Source: HRBIN35 sp036741875
GTDB lineage: Bacteria > Patescibacteriota > Minisyncoccia > UBA6257 > HR35
Reading direction: 5' to 3'
DNA length: 8,329 nt
Assembly: GCA_036741875.1 (NCBI GenBank)
Contig: DAINRM010000012.1
Location: 1-8,329, forward strand
The notes under the pieces were generated by a model. The model was not told the DNA's origin. It made no database searches and was given only the letters and a program-made list of their open reading frames with translations. Below, piece after piece: positions 1-7,048 of this stretch. The translations under genes were made by a program, and so were the position numbers. Each line of letters opens with the position of its first letter. Within the stretch, counting starts at the first letter, position 1.

Positions 1-154
1 TAAGAGAAGCTGGAACTTGAATTTGACCTTTTTGAATTAATCCTTGTAAGAGATCCACAATTTGCCTTAAAAGATTAGCATCAACAACAGCCGTTTGAGC
101 GAAAACTAAATTTATGATAGTAAAAAATATAAAAATAAATAGCAATTTTCTCAT
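1..154 (-). CDS. Exported protein, N-terminus only (runs off the window edge)
   Basis: Only the first 51 codons are present, starting from ATG at 154-152. The translation begins MRKLLFIFIFFTIINLVFAQ, a textbook Sec signal peptide: two basic residues, a hydrophobic core of about 14 residues, and a V-F-A|Q site that signal peptidase I would cut after residue 19. There is no lipobox cysteine, so a lipoprotein is unlikely. The mature part seen here (TAVVDANLLRQIVDLLQGLI, then QKGQIQVPASL) is amphipathic and could begin a helix or coiled coil. The family cannot be named from this stretch. An extended -10 promoter sits about 33 bp upstream of the start, so the gene is probably transcribed separately from the glycan operon that ends 121 bp before it. 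There is no clear Shine-Dalgarno sequence. I am confident that this is a real exported protein but have no basis for a function. Confidence 0.8.
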   Translation of the reverse strand, partial: MRKLLFIFIFFTIINLVFAQTAVVDANLLRQIVDLLQGLIQKGQIQVPASL

Positions 155-186
155 TTGTTCAAAAAAATTTTAATTACGACATTTTA

Positions 187-195
187 ATTATATCA
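187..195 (-). promoter_or_regulatory. Extended -10 promoter for the exported-protein gene
   Basis: Read on the minus strand, this is TGATATAAT, a perfect match to the TGnTATAAT extended -10 element, with the -10 hexamer at 192-187. No good -35 hexamer lies 16-18 bp upstream, which extended -10 promoters can tolerate. Transcription would start near 180, giving a leader of about 26 nt before the ATG at 154. The A/T richness raises the chance of a random match, but the position in a 121 bp intergenic gap supports it. Confidence 0.55.
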
Positions 196-261
196 TAAAA
201 ATCAAAAATCATTTTTCATTTTCTTAGATCACAGTAATTTGTAGAGCTTCTAAATAAAATT

Positions 262-287
262 AAAAAAACGAAAAATTATAAATTTTT
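262..287 (-). terminator. Weak candidate intrinsic terminator after the last operon gene
   Basis: The minus-strand sequence AAAAATT-TAT-AATTTTT forms a 7 bp stem with a 3 nt loop (287-271). After a 2 nt CG step comes a run of seven T (268-262). The hairpin overlaps the stop codon of the GT4 gene ending at 276. The layout is right for termination before the separately promoted exported-protein gene, but the stem is all A/T and would be unstable. Such pairings are common by chance in this sequence. Confidence 0.25.
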
Positions 288-1379
288 TAATTCTTTTGAT
301 AATCTTTCAATAAATTTTTCTTTAGAAAATTCTTGAACTCGTTTTAGTGAATTATAAGAAAATTTTTCTTTTAATTCTTTATTTTCTAAAATCTTGTCAA
401 TTTTTTCTGCTAATAATTTTGAATTTTTTGGCTCAACCACAAAACCAGTAATTTCATTTATGTTGATAAAACTTGTACCTGTACCAATTTTTGTCGAAAT
501 TAATGGTTTTCCAGAGGCCATTGCTTCTAAAAGAACTATACCAAAAGCTTCAGCTTTAGTAATAGAAGGTAAAACAAACAAATCACAAGCATGATAATAG
601 GGAACCAAATTTTCAACAGGTGGAATTAAAAATACCTTATCTTCTAAATTTAGTTTTTTGATTAATTTTTTATATTTTTCTTTTAGTGGTCCTTCACCAA
701 TGATTAAAAATCTTGCCTCAACATTTTTAGCTGCTTCAATTAGATATTCAAAGCCTTTATAATAAATGTAGCGACCAACAGAAAGAATTATTGGTGGTTT
801 ATATTTCCCTTTAATCTCTTGAATCTCCTTTTTCATTTCTTCAGTTAATTTAAATTTTTCCAAGTCTATACCAAAAGGAATAACAACACATTTTTCCTTA
901 AATTTTTTTAAATAATTTGAGCTTTTTATTAAATTAGGATTGGAAACAAAAATTTTTTTAGCTTTTTTAAAAGCAAATAAATGAAAAGGTCGAAAAAATA
1001 TTTCTAGTAACTTTTGGCGGACAATATCAGAGTGATACCAAATAACTAAATTTTTTTTAGGAGAAAAAAGAAAATAAGCAATAAAGCCTAAAGGAAATGG
1101 ATAGTGTAAAAAAATTAAGTCATAATTTTTAAAAATTTTTTTATATAAAAATAAAAAATCCAAAGAAATAGGCATACCTAAATAAACGCCGAAACTTGAA
1201 GCTCTAAAAATTTTTATTTTATTAATTTCTTCAACAACTCTTCTTGGTTTATCGTTACAGACTAAAACATCTATGGCAAACTCATCTTTGCCATTTAACC
1301 ATTCAGAAATTTCTCGAACAACTGTTTCTACTCCTCCGATCCATGGATAATATAATTTATTTACTTGAAGAATTTTCAT
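276..1379 (-). CDS. GT4-family glycosyltransferase
   Basis: A 367-residue GT-B fold retaining glycosyltransferase, predicted cytoplasmic, which would transfer a sugar from a nucleotide-sugar donor to a growing surface glycan. The N-terminal acceptor domain opens with the family signature IGGVE (residues 14-18). It carries a YHSDIVRQK stretch (115-123) that I associate with mannosyltransferase-like GT4 enzymes. The donor domain starts near 195, with the phosphate-binding pair R203 and K208 in GRYIYYKG. It includes the EX7E motif: E277 and E285 in EAFGIVLLE, followed by AMASGKP. The length is normal for the family and no lesion is seen. The start overlaps the preceding FkbM gene by 23 bp, and MKILQVNKLYYP is the usual family beginning, so this ATG is preferred. 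The upstream bases show no Shine-Dalgarno match, so translation may depend on coupling. The sugar and linkage cannot be read from the sequence. Confidence 0.95.
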   Translation of the reverse strand: MKILQVNKLYYPWIGGVETVVREISEWLNGKDEFAIDVLVCNDKPRRVVEEINKIKIFRASSFGVYLGMPISLDFLFLYKKIFKNYDLIFLHYPFPLGFIAYFLFSPKKNLVIWYHSDIVRQKLLEIFFRPFHLFAFKKAKKIFVSNPNLIKSSNYLKKFKEKCVVIPFGIDLEKFKLTEEMKKEIQEIKGKYKPPIILSVGRYIYYKGFEYLIEAAKNVEARFLIIGEGPLKEKYKKLIKKLNLEDKVFLIPPVENLVPYYHACDLFVLPSITKAEAFGIVLLEAMASGKPLISTKIGTGTSFININEITGFVVEPKNSKLLAEKIDKILENKELKEKFSYNSLKRVQEFSKEKFIERLSKELKNL

Positions 1380-2199
1380 AATAAGCTAAATAGTAATCAC
1401 TATAAATTTTTTCTAACTTATAATTAAATTTTATTAAAAATTCGCTAATGAAATTCTTGTTTCGTAAGTTATCCTCCCAAATTTCTATTATAAATTTACA
1501 TCTTAAAAGATTTAAACTTTCTTCTAGGCCCTTTATTACTAAATCTTCTGCTCCTTCTACATCAATTTTAATTAAGCTTATATCTGCAGTATTTATATTA
1601 TTTTTTTTAATAAAATAATCTAAACTTATACATTTTACTCTTATTTTTTTATCTGTTTCTTTTTTAATTAATGAATGGGTAACTGAATATGGAGAAATAA
1701 AAAGATCTAAAAAATTATTTTTATCTGCAACTGCTAAATTTAAAGCCACTATTTTATTTTCTAAATTGTTAAGTTTAATATTTTCTTCCAACTGTAAAAA
1801 GTTATTTGGTTCAGGTTCAAAAGAATAAATCTTTCTGAAATAGTCATTATACAAGATTGAGTATTTACCGATGTGTGCTCCTATATCTAAAAAAATATTA
1901 CCCTTTTCTTTAAAAAATTCATCAATTTTTTCATCTGCTAAAATTGTAAGTAAATCAATATCATCTCTAATTTTAAACTTTTTATTATTTAGTTCAATTG
2001 TCATATCCTTATATAAAAAATCAATAATCTTAAGCCGTATTTTAAAATACAAATTTTTATTAAATAATTGCAATGGTTTTAAAAATACTTTAAATAAAGC
2101 AGATATAATGATCTTTGCTCTATCAAAGAAGCTTATTTCAGCCTTAGTGAGTAAAAATTGATTTTTAATGAAATGAATATGATTTAAAATTATTTTCAT
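1357..2199 (-). CDS. FkbM-family SAM-dependent methyltransferase
   Basis: A 280-residue protein that probably O-methylates a hydroxyl of a sugar or related glycan building block using S-adenosylmethionine. The class I methyltransferase core starts near residue 101. Motif I is IFLDIGAHIGKYS (102-114), the acidic motif II is FEPEP (127-131), LNLAV (153-157) follows, and the FkbM hallmark IKIDVEGAE is at 210-218. The C-terminal FIIEIWE (236-242) supplies the usual late glutamate strand. About 100 residues precede the core, longer than in minimal FkbM proteins, and contain a basic and hydrophobic segment (about 28-62) that might bind a partner or membrane. The start lies 3 bp after the stop of the upstream GT4 gene, and its 3' end overlaps the next GT4 by 23 bp, so it is embedded in the operon. 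All motifs are intact, unlike the second FkbM copy at 5286-6139. The substrate is unknown. Confidence 0.93.
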   Translation of the reverse strand: MKIILNHIHFIKNQFLLTKAEISFFDRAKIIISALFKVFLKPLQLFNKNLYFKIRLKIIDFLYKDMTIELNNKKFKIRDDIDLLTILADEKIDEFFKEKGNIFLDIGAHIGKYSILYNDYFRKIYSFEPEPNNFLQLEENIKLNNLENKIVALNLAVADKNNFLDLFISPYSVTHSLIKKETDKKIRVKCISLDYFIKKNNINTADISLIKIDVEGAEDLVIKGLEESLNLLRCKFIIEIWEDNLRNKNFISEFLIKFNYKLEKIYSDYYLAYYENSSSK

Positions 2200-2202
2200 T
2201 TT

Positions 2203-3294
2203 CTATTCTGAAAAGATTAAATTGTATTTCTCAATCATTACATTTATATTAAAATTTTCTTTTAATTTCATAAAACCATTCTTGATTATTTTACTTTTTA
2301 ATTCTTCACTTCCTATTAAAAATTTAATTTTTTCAGCTAAATCTTTTTCATTACCAAACTCAAATAATAAACCATCTTCTTTATCTCTAATTAAACTTTT
2401 AATTCCATGAACATTAGAAGCTATAATTGGTATTTTTAATGCCCAAGCCTCTAAGATAACAAGGGGTAATCCCTCCCAACGGGTAGACAAAATAAAAATA
2501 TCAGCATCTTTTAATATTTCTTTTATCTCTTTTTGAAAACCTAAAAATTTAACTTTAGTTTGTAATTTTAAATCATCTACTAGTTTTTCTAAAATTTTTC
2601 TATCTGGCCCATCACCTACTACAAATAACACTATATTTTCTTCTCTTAATAAATCAATAGCTTTAATTAAAGTTTTTACGTCTTTTTGGTAGTGTAATCT
2701 ACAAATGGTAATTAAAATTTTATTATTGTTTAATTCAAACTTATTTCTCAAAAATCCCTGACTTATATATTCATATTCTAAGATATTAATTCCATTTTCA
2801 ATTAACAATAATTTTTTTTCGTTGATCAATTTTAATTTTTTAGCTAAATCAAAATCATCTTTTCCTACACATACTAAAATATCAACAAAAATTCTGTTGG
2901 TTATGATTTCCCAAAATAAAAAAATATAATTTAATGGAAATTTTTTCCTAATGAAATGGATTCCGTGTAAAACGTAAATGAATTTAAAATTCTTTTTAAA
3001 ATAAAATAAAGATATTTTTAAATAAATAGAACTTCTTATTCCATGACAAACAACAATCTGTGGGTTTTCTTCTTTAATAACTTTTTTTAAATTTTTACAT
3101 ATTTTGAAGACTTTATTATCTTTTAAAAAATAAACTTGAAATTTATTTAAAAGTTCAAAAAATTCTTCCTGTGGTTTTTCTGGTAAATAAAATAAAAATT
3201 TGAATTTATCTTTTAATCCCTTTGCAATATCTAAAGCAACTTTTTCTCCGCCAGATAATTTTCCGCTACTTAAAATAAATAAAATTTTTTTCAT
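2203..3294 (-). CDS. GT4-family glycosyltransferase (second copy type)
   Basis: A 363-residue GT-B glycosyltransferase. The N-terminus MKKILFILSSGKLSGGEKVA contains the glycine-rich loop (GG at 15-16) that contacts the donor phosphates. VCHGIRSS (82-89) and LHGIH (109-113) belong to the acceptor-side domain. In the donor-binding half, R199 and K204 lie in CRLHYQKD, VVGDGP (225-230) is the classic strand-turn, and the EX7E pair is E274 and E282 in EGLPLVILE. The sequence differs enough from the GT4 at 276-1379 that the two are separate enzymes, probably making different linkages, and not a recent duplication. The gene starts inside an ATGA overlap with the upstream GT2 gene's TGA stop, a classic translational-coupling junction, and ends with TAG. 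No Shine-Dalgarno sequence is evident. Donor and acceptor are not predictable. Confidence 0.95.
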   Translation of the reverse strand: MKKILFILSSGKLSGGEKVALDIAKGLKDKFKFLFYLPEKPQEEFFELLNKFQVYFLKDNKVFKICKNLKKVIKEENPQIVVCHGIRSSIYLKISLFYFKKNFKFIYVLHGIHFIRKKFPLNYIFLFWEIITNRIFVDILVCVGKDDFDLAKKLKLINEKKLLLIENGINILEYEYISQGFLRNKFELNNNKILITICRLHYQKDVKTLIKAIDLLREENIVLFVVGDGPDRKILEKLVDDLKLQTKVKFLGFQKEIKEILKDADIFILSTRWEGLPLVILEAWALKIPIIASNVHGIKSLIRDKEDGLLFEFGNEKDLAEKIKFLIGSEELKSKIIKNGFMKLKENFNINVMIEKYNLIFSE

Positions 3295-4304
3295 TTAAAT
3301 TGATCTAAAATTTGAATTGCCTTTTTATAGCTTTGAGGATATTTCAATTTATAAATTAAAACGTTTAATTTCCATAAATTTTTTCTTTGAACTTGTCTTA
3401 AAAAATATTCTATTTTTCTATAAGATTTATAATCTAGATAAGATAAAATTAAAAATAAAAAAGAAAACCAGCAAAAGCCAAAAGATAATGATTTTTTAAA
3501 TGCCTCTCTCCCTTCTTTTATTTTGTTTGCTAAACAATAAAAATTTCCTAATCTTGAATACCATATTTTTTTTATATTTTTTATATAATTCAAAAATTCT
3601 TTATTTTCTATAGTTTTTAAAACACCTTCGTTATACTCTTCAATTAAACTAGAAATTCTTTTTACAAAACTCAAGGCATCTTTATTCTCAACATATGAAC
3701 CTTGATTCGGATGTCTTGAGTATAAAGTAATAGGTTCTTCCGGAAACAATTTAACTTTTTTAAAACCCTCTTTTTCTTTTAAAAAATATCTATATATTAC
3801 TCCTATTTCATCTACACCGTTTTGTTCTGGTTTAAAATATTCTCCTATTTCTATTACTCTTTTTTTAACTATCATATTTACAGGACCGCCGTGTTCAACA
3901 TTAATTATTTTTTTAGTATCTTCATCGAAAGACCAAGCTAAACTGAAAAGAACATCTATTTCTTGGTTTTTATCTAAATATTTTATTTTTGTTTCTAGAT
4001 ACTCAGGATAATATAAATCATCTTGATCTAAGAAAGCAATATAATCTCTTTTAGCTTCTTGACAAGCAATTGTTCTTGGGATAGCTGGACCACCTGTATT
4101 TTCTTTTAATTCAATTAATTTGATTCTTGGATCTCTTTCTATATACTTTTTAATTACATCTACCGTATTATCTTTTGAACCATCATCTACTATTATCATT
4201 TCCCAATCTTTAAAAGTTTGCCATAAAACACTTTTTATGGCTCTTTCAATAAATTTTTCTCCATTATAAGTTGGTGTTACGATACTAACTCTTGGATTTT
4301 CCAT
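3291..4304 (-). CDS. GT2-family glycosyltransferase
   Basis: A 337-residue GT-A fold inverting glycosyltransferase. RVSIVTPTYNGEKFI (5-19) is the standard first strand, VDDGSKDNT (39-47) binds the nucleotide, and LDQDD (92-96) carries the metal-binding DXD-type acids. The GT-A domain covers roughly residues 1-215. The C-terminal part has a helical stretch, YCLANKIKEGREAFKKSLSF (256-275), that resembles a single TPR-like repeat. A hydrophobic segment (about 276-290) follows and could be membrane-associated. A basic tail closes the protein. The start overlaps the CgeB-like gene by 28 bp. MENPRVSIV places the start directly before the first strand, as expected, so I keep this ATG. Bases AGAAG about 7 nt upstream are the nearest thing to a ribosome binding site. 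It ends with TGA inside ATGA, coupling it to the next gene. Confidence 0.95.
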   Translation of the reverse strand: MENPRVSIVTPTYNGEKFIERAIKSVLWQTFKDWEMIIVDDGSKDNTVDVIKKYIERDPRIKLIELKENTGGPAIPRTIACQEAKRDYIAFLDQDDLYYPEYLETKIKYLDKNQEIDVLFSLAWSFDEDTKKIINVEHGGPVNMIVKKRVIEIGEYFKPEQNGVDEIGVIYRYFLKEKEGFKKVKLFPEEPITLYSRHPNQGSYVENKDALSFVKRISSLIEEYNEGVLKTIENKEFLNYIKNIKKIWYSRLGNFYCLANKIKEGREAFKKSLSFGFCWFSFLFLILSYLDYKSYRKIEYFLRQVQRKNLWKLNVLIYKLKYPQSYKKAIQILDQFK

Positions 4305-5224
4305 TTTATTCTTCTGAAAAAATTAACAAACATCCACAAAATGCTTCTTATTTTTAATTCTATTTTTAATTTTTTAAATTCTGGGTTTATAAATTTTTCT
4401 TTCTTTAACTCTTTTATCTTTCCCAAAATAAATCTTACTCTATCTTCATATTTATGAAAATTTATAGCTTTTTGATAACCATTAAAAGCTATCTTTTCTC
4501 TTTCTTCCTCATTTTTTAAATAATAATCAATTTTTTCTTTCAAGTCTTGCCAATTTTCAAAAACGACTAAATCTTTATTTTCTTCAAACAATTCATTAAA
4601 TCCATTGTTTTCAATTTTATTTGTAATAAGCATCGAACCAGAAATTAAAGCCTCGAAGATTCTCATATTAATATCATTTTTTATAGAATAATTAAATACA
4701 ATCTTACTTTGGCTATAAATTTCCCCAATTTTTTTACAATCAGCTGAACCAATGAATGAATTTGGGTATTCTCTTTTTAATCTTAATAAAATTTTCTTTC
4801 TGATTCCACTACCTAAGCCTCCAACAAATCCTATATCATAAATTTTTTCTAAATTTTTCTTACCGTGATATTCTAAATCTCCAGCCAAGGGGAGCCAATA
4901 AACGTATTTAAATTTTTTCTTTAGCTTTTCGTAATCTTCTTTTTGGGCTAAAAAAATTATATCAAAACTCTTAGCCATAACCTCATCGCAAATTAAAAAA
5001 AGATGGGTATCAATTAGCCATAATGCTTTAGGATGATAATTGATATCTAAAATATAATGTGTCCCGAAATCTATAGCTAAAACAAAATCTGGTTTAATTT
5101 CTAGTATTTTATCTTTTTCATCAGGTAATGCAATATAAATATTGTATCCTATCTTTTCTAATTCTTTTTTAATATATTGGCCAGTAGTACAATGATATTT
5201 TTTATCAAAAATTAAAACTATCAT
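4277..5224 (-). CDS. CgeB-like glycosyltransferase (Glyco_trans_1_2 type)
   Basis: A 315-residue GT-B glycosyltransferase of the CgeB/spore-maturation-protein-like group, first in the tight five-gene block. The N-terminal half has the expected pattern: YIKKELEKIGYNIYIALPDE (17-36), a PDFVLAIDFG strand (45-54), and ALWLIDTHL (67-75). The second domain starts near DIGFVGGLGSG (130-140), and the diagnostic stretch NDINMRIFEALISG (183-196) is the usual family hallmark, with E191 at the donor site. The last 35 residues are basic and aromatic (residues 280-315), perhaps membrane-surface binding. A good promoter lies directly upstream with a predicted leader of only about 9 nt and no Shine-Dalgarno sequence. 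Its 3' end overlaps the GT2 start by 28 bp. The family call rests on motif recognition and the sugar specificity is open. Confidence 0.88.
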   Translation of the reverse strand: MIVLIFDKKYHCTTGQYIKKELEKIGYNIYIALPDEKDKILEIKPDFVLAIDFGTHYILDINYHPKALWLIDTHLFLICDEVMAKSFDIIFLAQKEDYEKLKKKFKYVYWLPLAGDLEYHGKKNLEKIYDIGFVGGLGSGIRKKILLRLKREYPNSFIGSADCKKIGEIYSQSKIVFNYSIKNDINMRIFEALISGSMLITNKIENNGFNELFEENKDLVVFENWQDLKEKIDYYLKNEEEREKIAFNGYQKAINFHKYEDRVRFILGKIKELKKEKFINPEFKKLKIELKIRSILWMFVNFFRRIKWKIQELVS

Positions 5225-5239
5225 TTTATTTAAAAGAAA

Positions 5240-5268
5240 ATTTTATTTTAGAAATATAAAGTTATCAA
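5240..5268 (-). promoter_or_regulatory. Sigma70-type promoter of the five-gene glycan block
   Basis: On the minus strand there is a -35 TTGATA (5268-5263), a 17 bp spacer, and a -10 TAAAAT (5245-5240), each matching consensus at five of six positions with the ideal spacing. The predicted start is near 5233, only about 9 nt before the ATG of the CgeB-like gene at 5224. The transcript would have a very short leader with no room for a normal ribosome binding site. It lies between the FkbM pseudogene and the first gene of the overlapping block, where a promoter is needed. Confidence 0.5.
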
Positions 5269-5285
5269 AAATTAAGTCTTTATCT

Positions 5286-6139
5286 TTATTTTTTAAAAAA
5301 ATCTCCATATTCAAATTTTTCTAATTCACCTTTTTCGTTTATATAAAAAATATTATAGCCTAAATTTTTTAATATATTTAAAGCTTCTCTATATTCTTTT
5401 AAGCGTTCATTAATATATATTTTTAAAGATAGAATAGGACCACAGGATTTTAATAAATTTTTCGCTCCTTTAATCACTTCTAACTCAATTTTCTCTACAT
5501 CAATCTTAATAAAATCTGGAATTACATTATTATCTGAACAAAATGAATCTAAGATTATCATCTTTACTTCTATAAAATCATAGTTTTTTCATTTATGAGT
5601 ACGTCCGTTGAAAGTGAATTAACATAATGGCCTTTTTCAAATCTTATTTTTTTATTTCCTCCACCAACAGCAAAGGGTATAATATTAATTCTTGCATTTT
5701 TATTTAAATCTAAAATTTTAATAGCATAAGGGTTTGTCTCAAAAACATAAGCTATGAATTCTTGATTAATATTCATTACCAAAAGGAATAATAACCATAA
5801 TTTACACCTACATTAAAAAAGACTTTTATTTGATCAATTGTTTTAAAAAAATTTGGTTAATTTGTACTAAGCAGGTATATGAAGAATATAAGCTACGTAT
5901 CTAAAAATGTCAGTATATGGAGGTATTGTGATATAAAAATCTTTATCAATAAATAATTTAGCTCTTTTAATAAAAGCCAATTTATCCTTTAAAAAATGCC
6001 ATAACTTATAATTAATTTTTTTAATTACTTTATCAAACAAATATACATGAATAAAAAGCAAAAAATATTCATTAGGATATTTTTTATAAACCTTATCTAG
6101 ATCAAAAATTATATTCCCCTCCATTTTTAAAATGACCAA
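5286..6139 (-). pseudogene. Broken FkbM-family methyltransferase
   Basis: The remains of a full-length FkbM methyltransferase, readable only by changing frame. The N-terminal part (6139-5870, possibly starting at ATG 6124) ends in a TAG at 5869-5867. A frameshift follows in a T7 run (5851-5845), leading into FFNVGVNYGYYSF, clearly motif I but with the first Asp changed to Asn and Ala to Val. A second shift lies in a T4 run (5784-5781), before VFETNPYAIKIL and IIPFAVGGGNKKIRF. A third lies in an A6 run (5589-5584), before MIILDSF and IKIDVEKIELEVIKGA, where the hallmark DVEGAE has become DVEKIE. The late ILSLKIY also lacks the usual glutamate. Removing one T, adding one T and adding one A gives 855 nt, exactly 284 codons plus stop, a normal family length. 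Motif changes as well as indels argue for true decay over sequencing error alone. It sits between two intact genes of the same strand. Confidence 0.88.
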
Positions 6140-6196
6140 TCAATAAAAAACTATCTATAATGAAAAATTATTATATTTACTTTCATTTGTATAAAT

Positions 6197-6985
6197 TCAA
6201 ATATAAATTATCCCAATGCCCCAACATTCTTGATCGATATTTTGAATAAATTCCTTAATTTTAAAATTTACTTTAATTTCTTGCCAAAAATTTGGAACGC
6301 CTCCAGCAAATTCTGGATTCCCTCTAGGTGCTATATCATGAAAAGCAATAACTCCTCCTTTTCTAACTAAGGATGAGTACATCTCATAATCCATTTTTAC
6401 TCCTTCATAAGAATGGTCTCCATCTATAAAAATAAAATCTAATTGATTGCCATTTAAAATTTTTTTAATTTCTTCTAAGGTTTCTTCTCTATGTGAATCT
6501 TTTCTTAATAAATAAAGCTTTTGATTTTCTTTTTTAAAGGCTTGGTAAATTGGTATTTTCCATTCTGGATAACCCCCACCAAATGGTCCTTCCGGGAGAT
6601 CAATGCTAATTATTACCGCATCTTCTCTTGCTAATTTACAAAAGCAAAAAAGTGACCCACCATTAGCTGTTCCTATTTCTAAAATATATTTTGGATTTAA
6701 CTTTTGAAATATTTTTAAAAGTTCGATAAATTCTTCTTGGATTTGCATAGGCCTTATTAAACCAGAATAAAAATTCCAAGCAAAATCAAAAATTTCTTCA
6801 GGATTGTTTGAAGAAAAAAATTTAATAACTTGAATTACTTTTTGAGAATTTTTCTTTGCCTTATTTTCGGTTATTTTTTGTCTCAAAATATTTATTCTAT
6901 TTATAGGAAATCTCAAAACTTTCTTAATAAAAGCTTTTATCCCATAATTTTTTAAAACAAAGATTGATTTTTTAATGAGGTACAT
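6197..6985 (-). CDS. Class I SAM-dependent methyltransferase, CmcI / cephalosporin hydroxylase-like
   Basis: A 262-residue methyltransferase with all motifs intact. ILEIGTANGGSLF (101-113) is SAM-binding motif I, and SIDLPEGPFGGGY (127-139) holds the acidic residue after strand 2 plus a loop typical of CmcI-like and related sugar methyltransferases. FIDGDHSYEGVKMDY (186-200) carries the metal- or catalysis-linked Asp/His cluster, and VIAFHDI (212-218) completes the core. The first 90 residues are basic and helical (KKSIFVLKNYGIKAFIKKVL region) and may form a lid or dimer element. Many such proteins lie in polysaccharide clusters and are thought to O-methylate sugars, so that is the inferred role; the precise substrate is unknown. 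It is flanked by decayed sequence on both sides (7049 upward, and 6139 downward), so its intactness suggests it is still selected. It ends with TGA. Confidence 0.9.
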   Translation of the reverse strand: MYLIKKSIFVLKNYGIKAFIKKVLRFPINRINILRQKITENKAKKNSQKVIQVIKFFSSNNPEEIFDFAWNFYSGLIRPMQIQEEFIELLKIFQKLNPKYILEIGTANGGSLFCFCKLAREDAVIISIDLPEGPFGGGYPEWKIPIYQAFKKENQKLYLLRKDSHREETLEEIKKILNGNQLDFIFIDGDHSYEGVKMDYEMYSSLVRKGGVIAFHDIAPRGNPEFAGGVPNFWQEIKVNFKIKEFIQNIDQECWGIGIIYI

Positions 6986-6999
6986 AAAATAATTTTAAC

Positions 7000-7014
7000 A
7001 GATTTTTAAAATCT
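7000..7014. repeat. Short perfect inverted repeat upstream of the CmcI-like gene
   Basis: AGATTTT and AAAATCT flank one central base, centred at 7007, close to the transcription start predicted from the candidate promoter at 7014-7041. It could be an operator half-site pair, but 7 bp A/T-rich arms arise easily by chance here. Confidence 0.3.
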
Positions 7015-7041
7015 TTATATAATCTTTTTATGTTTAGTTAA
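7014..7041 (-). promoter_or_regulatory. Possible promoter for the CmcI-like methyltransferase
   Basis: On the minus strand, TTAACT (7041-7036) and TATAAA (7019-7014) are separated by 16 bp. The first matches the -35 consensus at four of six positions and the second matches the -10 consensus at five of six. Transcription would begin near 7007, giving a leader of about 22 nt before the ATG at 6985. The gene needs a promoter because everything upstream is decayed. The match is only fair in such AT-rich DNA. Confidence 0.3.
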
Positions 7042-7048
7042 TTTTTAT

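Noticed and set aside
394..2410. Plus-strand open frames at 394-594, 1871-2161 and 2222-2410, and similarly 3317-3499
   Set aside because: They lie fully inside well-supported minus-strand genes, show no family motif, and are explained as antisense shadows of coding sequence.
307..4260. A repeated 13-mer AATAAATTTTTCT at about 307 and 4248
   Set aside because: Both copies encode an EKFI-type stretch inside unrelated genes; shared codon use explains the match.
5570..5782. A separate small gene starting at TTG 5782
   Set aside because: Its product lines up with the middle of an FkbM protein between motif I and the LDSF/IKIDVE part; it is a fragment of the pseudogene.
5584..5851. Programmed ribosomal frameshifting in the T7 and A6 runs
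   Set aside because: Three shifts in different directions plus a TAG would be needed, and catalytic motifs are altered; decay is simpler.
3291..6199. Alternative genetic code with TGA read as an amino acid (as in some Patescibacteria)
   Set aside because: TGA ends the GT2 gene in an ATGA junction and ends the CmcI-like gene exactly where the family ends; no intact gene has an in-frame TGA.
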